Shown: positions 63,781-64,000 of the stretch, piece after piece
Numbering within the stretch: position 1 is the stretch's first letter
Layout: every line of letters starts with the position of its first letter
Assembly: GCF_051401765.1 (NCBI RefSeq)
Contig: NW_027480440.1
Span: 6,696,001-6,760,000, forward strand
Source: Calliopsis andreniformis
Lineage: Eukaryota; Arthropoda; Insecta; Hymenoptera; Andrenidae
Direction: 5' to 3'
Length of the DNA stretch: 64,000 nt
Translations under genes and position numbers: made by a program
Notes under the pieces: model-generated
The model's database searches: none
What the model was told of the DNA's origin: nothing
Seen by the model: the letters and a program-made list of their open reading frames with translations, nothing else

Positions 63781-64000
63781 ATCCTCAATCCTCAAACTTC
63801 AATCCTCAATACTCAATCTCCAATCCTCAATCCTCAATCGTCAATCTTCAATCCTCAACCCTCAATCTGCAATGCTCAATCCTCAATCCTCAATCCTCAA
63901 TACTCATTCTTCAATCCTCAATACCCAATCCTCAATCTTCAATCCTCAATCCTCAATCCAGAATACTCAATCCTCAATCCTCAATCCTTAACCTTCAATC
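63781..64000. repeat. Right-edge satellite, HOR-B-like
   Basis: Heptamer sequence resembling about 19925-20300 of HOR-B (CTCAATCTGCAATGC, TACTCATTC, CAATCCTTAACC). It runs off the window end, so the array continues. Confidence 0.8.

Larger units (their letters stand above)
1..64000. repeat. Heptamer satellite array, unit CTCAATC
   Basis: Every part of the window reads as a head-to-tail array of a 7-bp unit, commonest form AATCCTC on the + strand, in a single orientation throughout. Common variants differ by one or two substitutions (AATCTTC, AATACTC, AACCCTC, AATTCTC, AGTCCTC, AATCGTC, AATACCC, AAACCTC, AATCTGC). The unit contains no G, so the + strand is strongly G-poor; G appears mainly at variant positions such as CCTGAAT, CAGTCC and AATCGTC. 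No break into unique sequence, transposon or gene was found, and both window ends lie inside the array. This is typical of eukaryotic heterochromatic satellite DNA. The family is not one I recognise by name. Confidence 0.97.

Noticed and set aside
1..64000. Bacterial-type repeat surface protein or ice-nucleation-like protein
   Set aside because: The peptide repeats result from a 7-bp DNA repeat read in any frame. Stops and phase slips recur at fixed landmarks, and there is no signal peptide, anchor or unique domain.
1..64000. Telomeric repeat tract
   Set aside because: The unit GGATTGA/TCAATCC is not a telomere repeat I know, the array is highly variant with HORs, and it reaches neither a terminus nor a homogeneous tract.
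1..64000. CRISPR array
   Set aside because: There is no repeat-spacer pattern with unique spacers and no cas gene; the repeats are directly abutting 7-mers.
1..64000. tRNA, rRNA or other structured RNA genes
   Set aside because: No tRNA boxes or rRNA-like sequence were seen on either strand; the only clear hairpins are the short L-D and L-A symmetries.
1..64000. Promoters or terminators (TATA-like AATAGAATAT, AATAATCAA)
   Set aside because: A/T-rich motifs occur only as part of repeated landmarks with no associated gene, so calling them regulatory has no support.

Overview
The whole 64 kb window is one uninterrupted tandem satellite built on a 7-bp unit, CTCAATC on the + strand (GATTGAG on the - strand). 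I see no protein-coding gene, RNA gene, transposon, CRISPR array or unique-sequence island. The window opens and closes inside the array, so the true array is longer than 64 kb. Such a gene-free, recombining satellite points to eukaryotic heterochromatin (pericentromeric, subtelomeric or sex-chromosome-like). I do not recognise the heptamer as the satellite of a particular species, so the organism is unassigned.

The heptamers are variable (AATCCTC is commonest; AATCTTC, AATACTC, AACCCTC, AGTCCTC, AATCGTC, AATACCC and others recur). The order of variants forms higher-order repeats (HORs). From left to right: a 5' segment (1-2951); HOR-A, a 7130-bp unit in two abutting, almost identical copies (2952-10081, 10082-17210); HOR-B, about 6.4 kb, two copies and a partial third (15396-29959, overlapping the end of A); HOR-C, 4143 bp, two copies (29900-38056); HOR-D, 2690 bp, two copies (37693-42652); HOR-E, 2022 bp, nested in a 3.7-kb repeat (43118-52520); HOR-F, 1343 bp, three copies and a partial one (47454-54058); a mosaic (54059-57731); HOR-H, about 1.25 kb, two copies (57732-60250); HOR-I, 1034 bp, two copies (60619-62703); and a tail homologous to about 19.3-20.3 kb. 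Smaller duplications of 350, 98 and 69 bp lie inside these. Boundaries come from reading by eye and are good to roughly 10-20 bp.

Within the array are recurrent divergent landmarks. L-A has the core AATAGAATAT followed by TCACAGTTTTC-like sequence. L-B has TCAGTCCTCGTCCTC, containing a 6-mer. L-C has the core CCTGAATTCTCATGG. L-D contains a perfect 7-bp inverted repeat with a 4-base loop. Nearly all landmark sequence is still in heptamer phase, so these look like mutated heptamers rather than insertions. Rare 6-mers and 8-mers shift the phase, and their counts account for the exact length of every large HOR I tested.

Long + strand open frames exist only because the heptamer has no stop codon in any forward frame; all three frames spell the same cyclic peptide SSILNPQ. 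They should not be annotated as genes.
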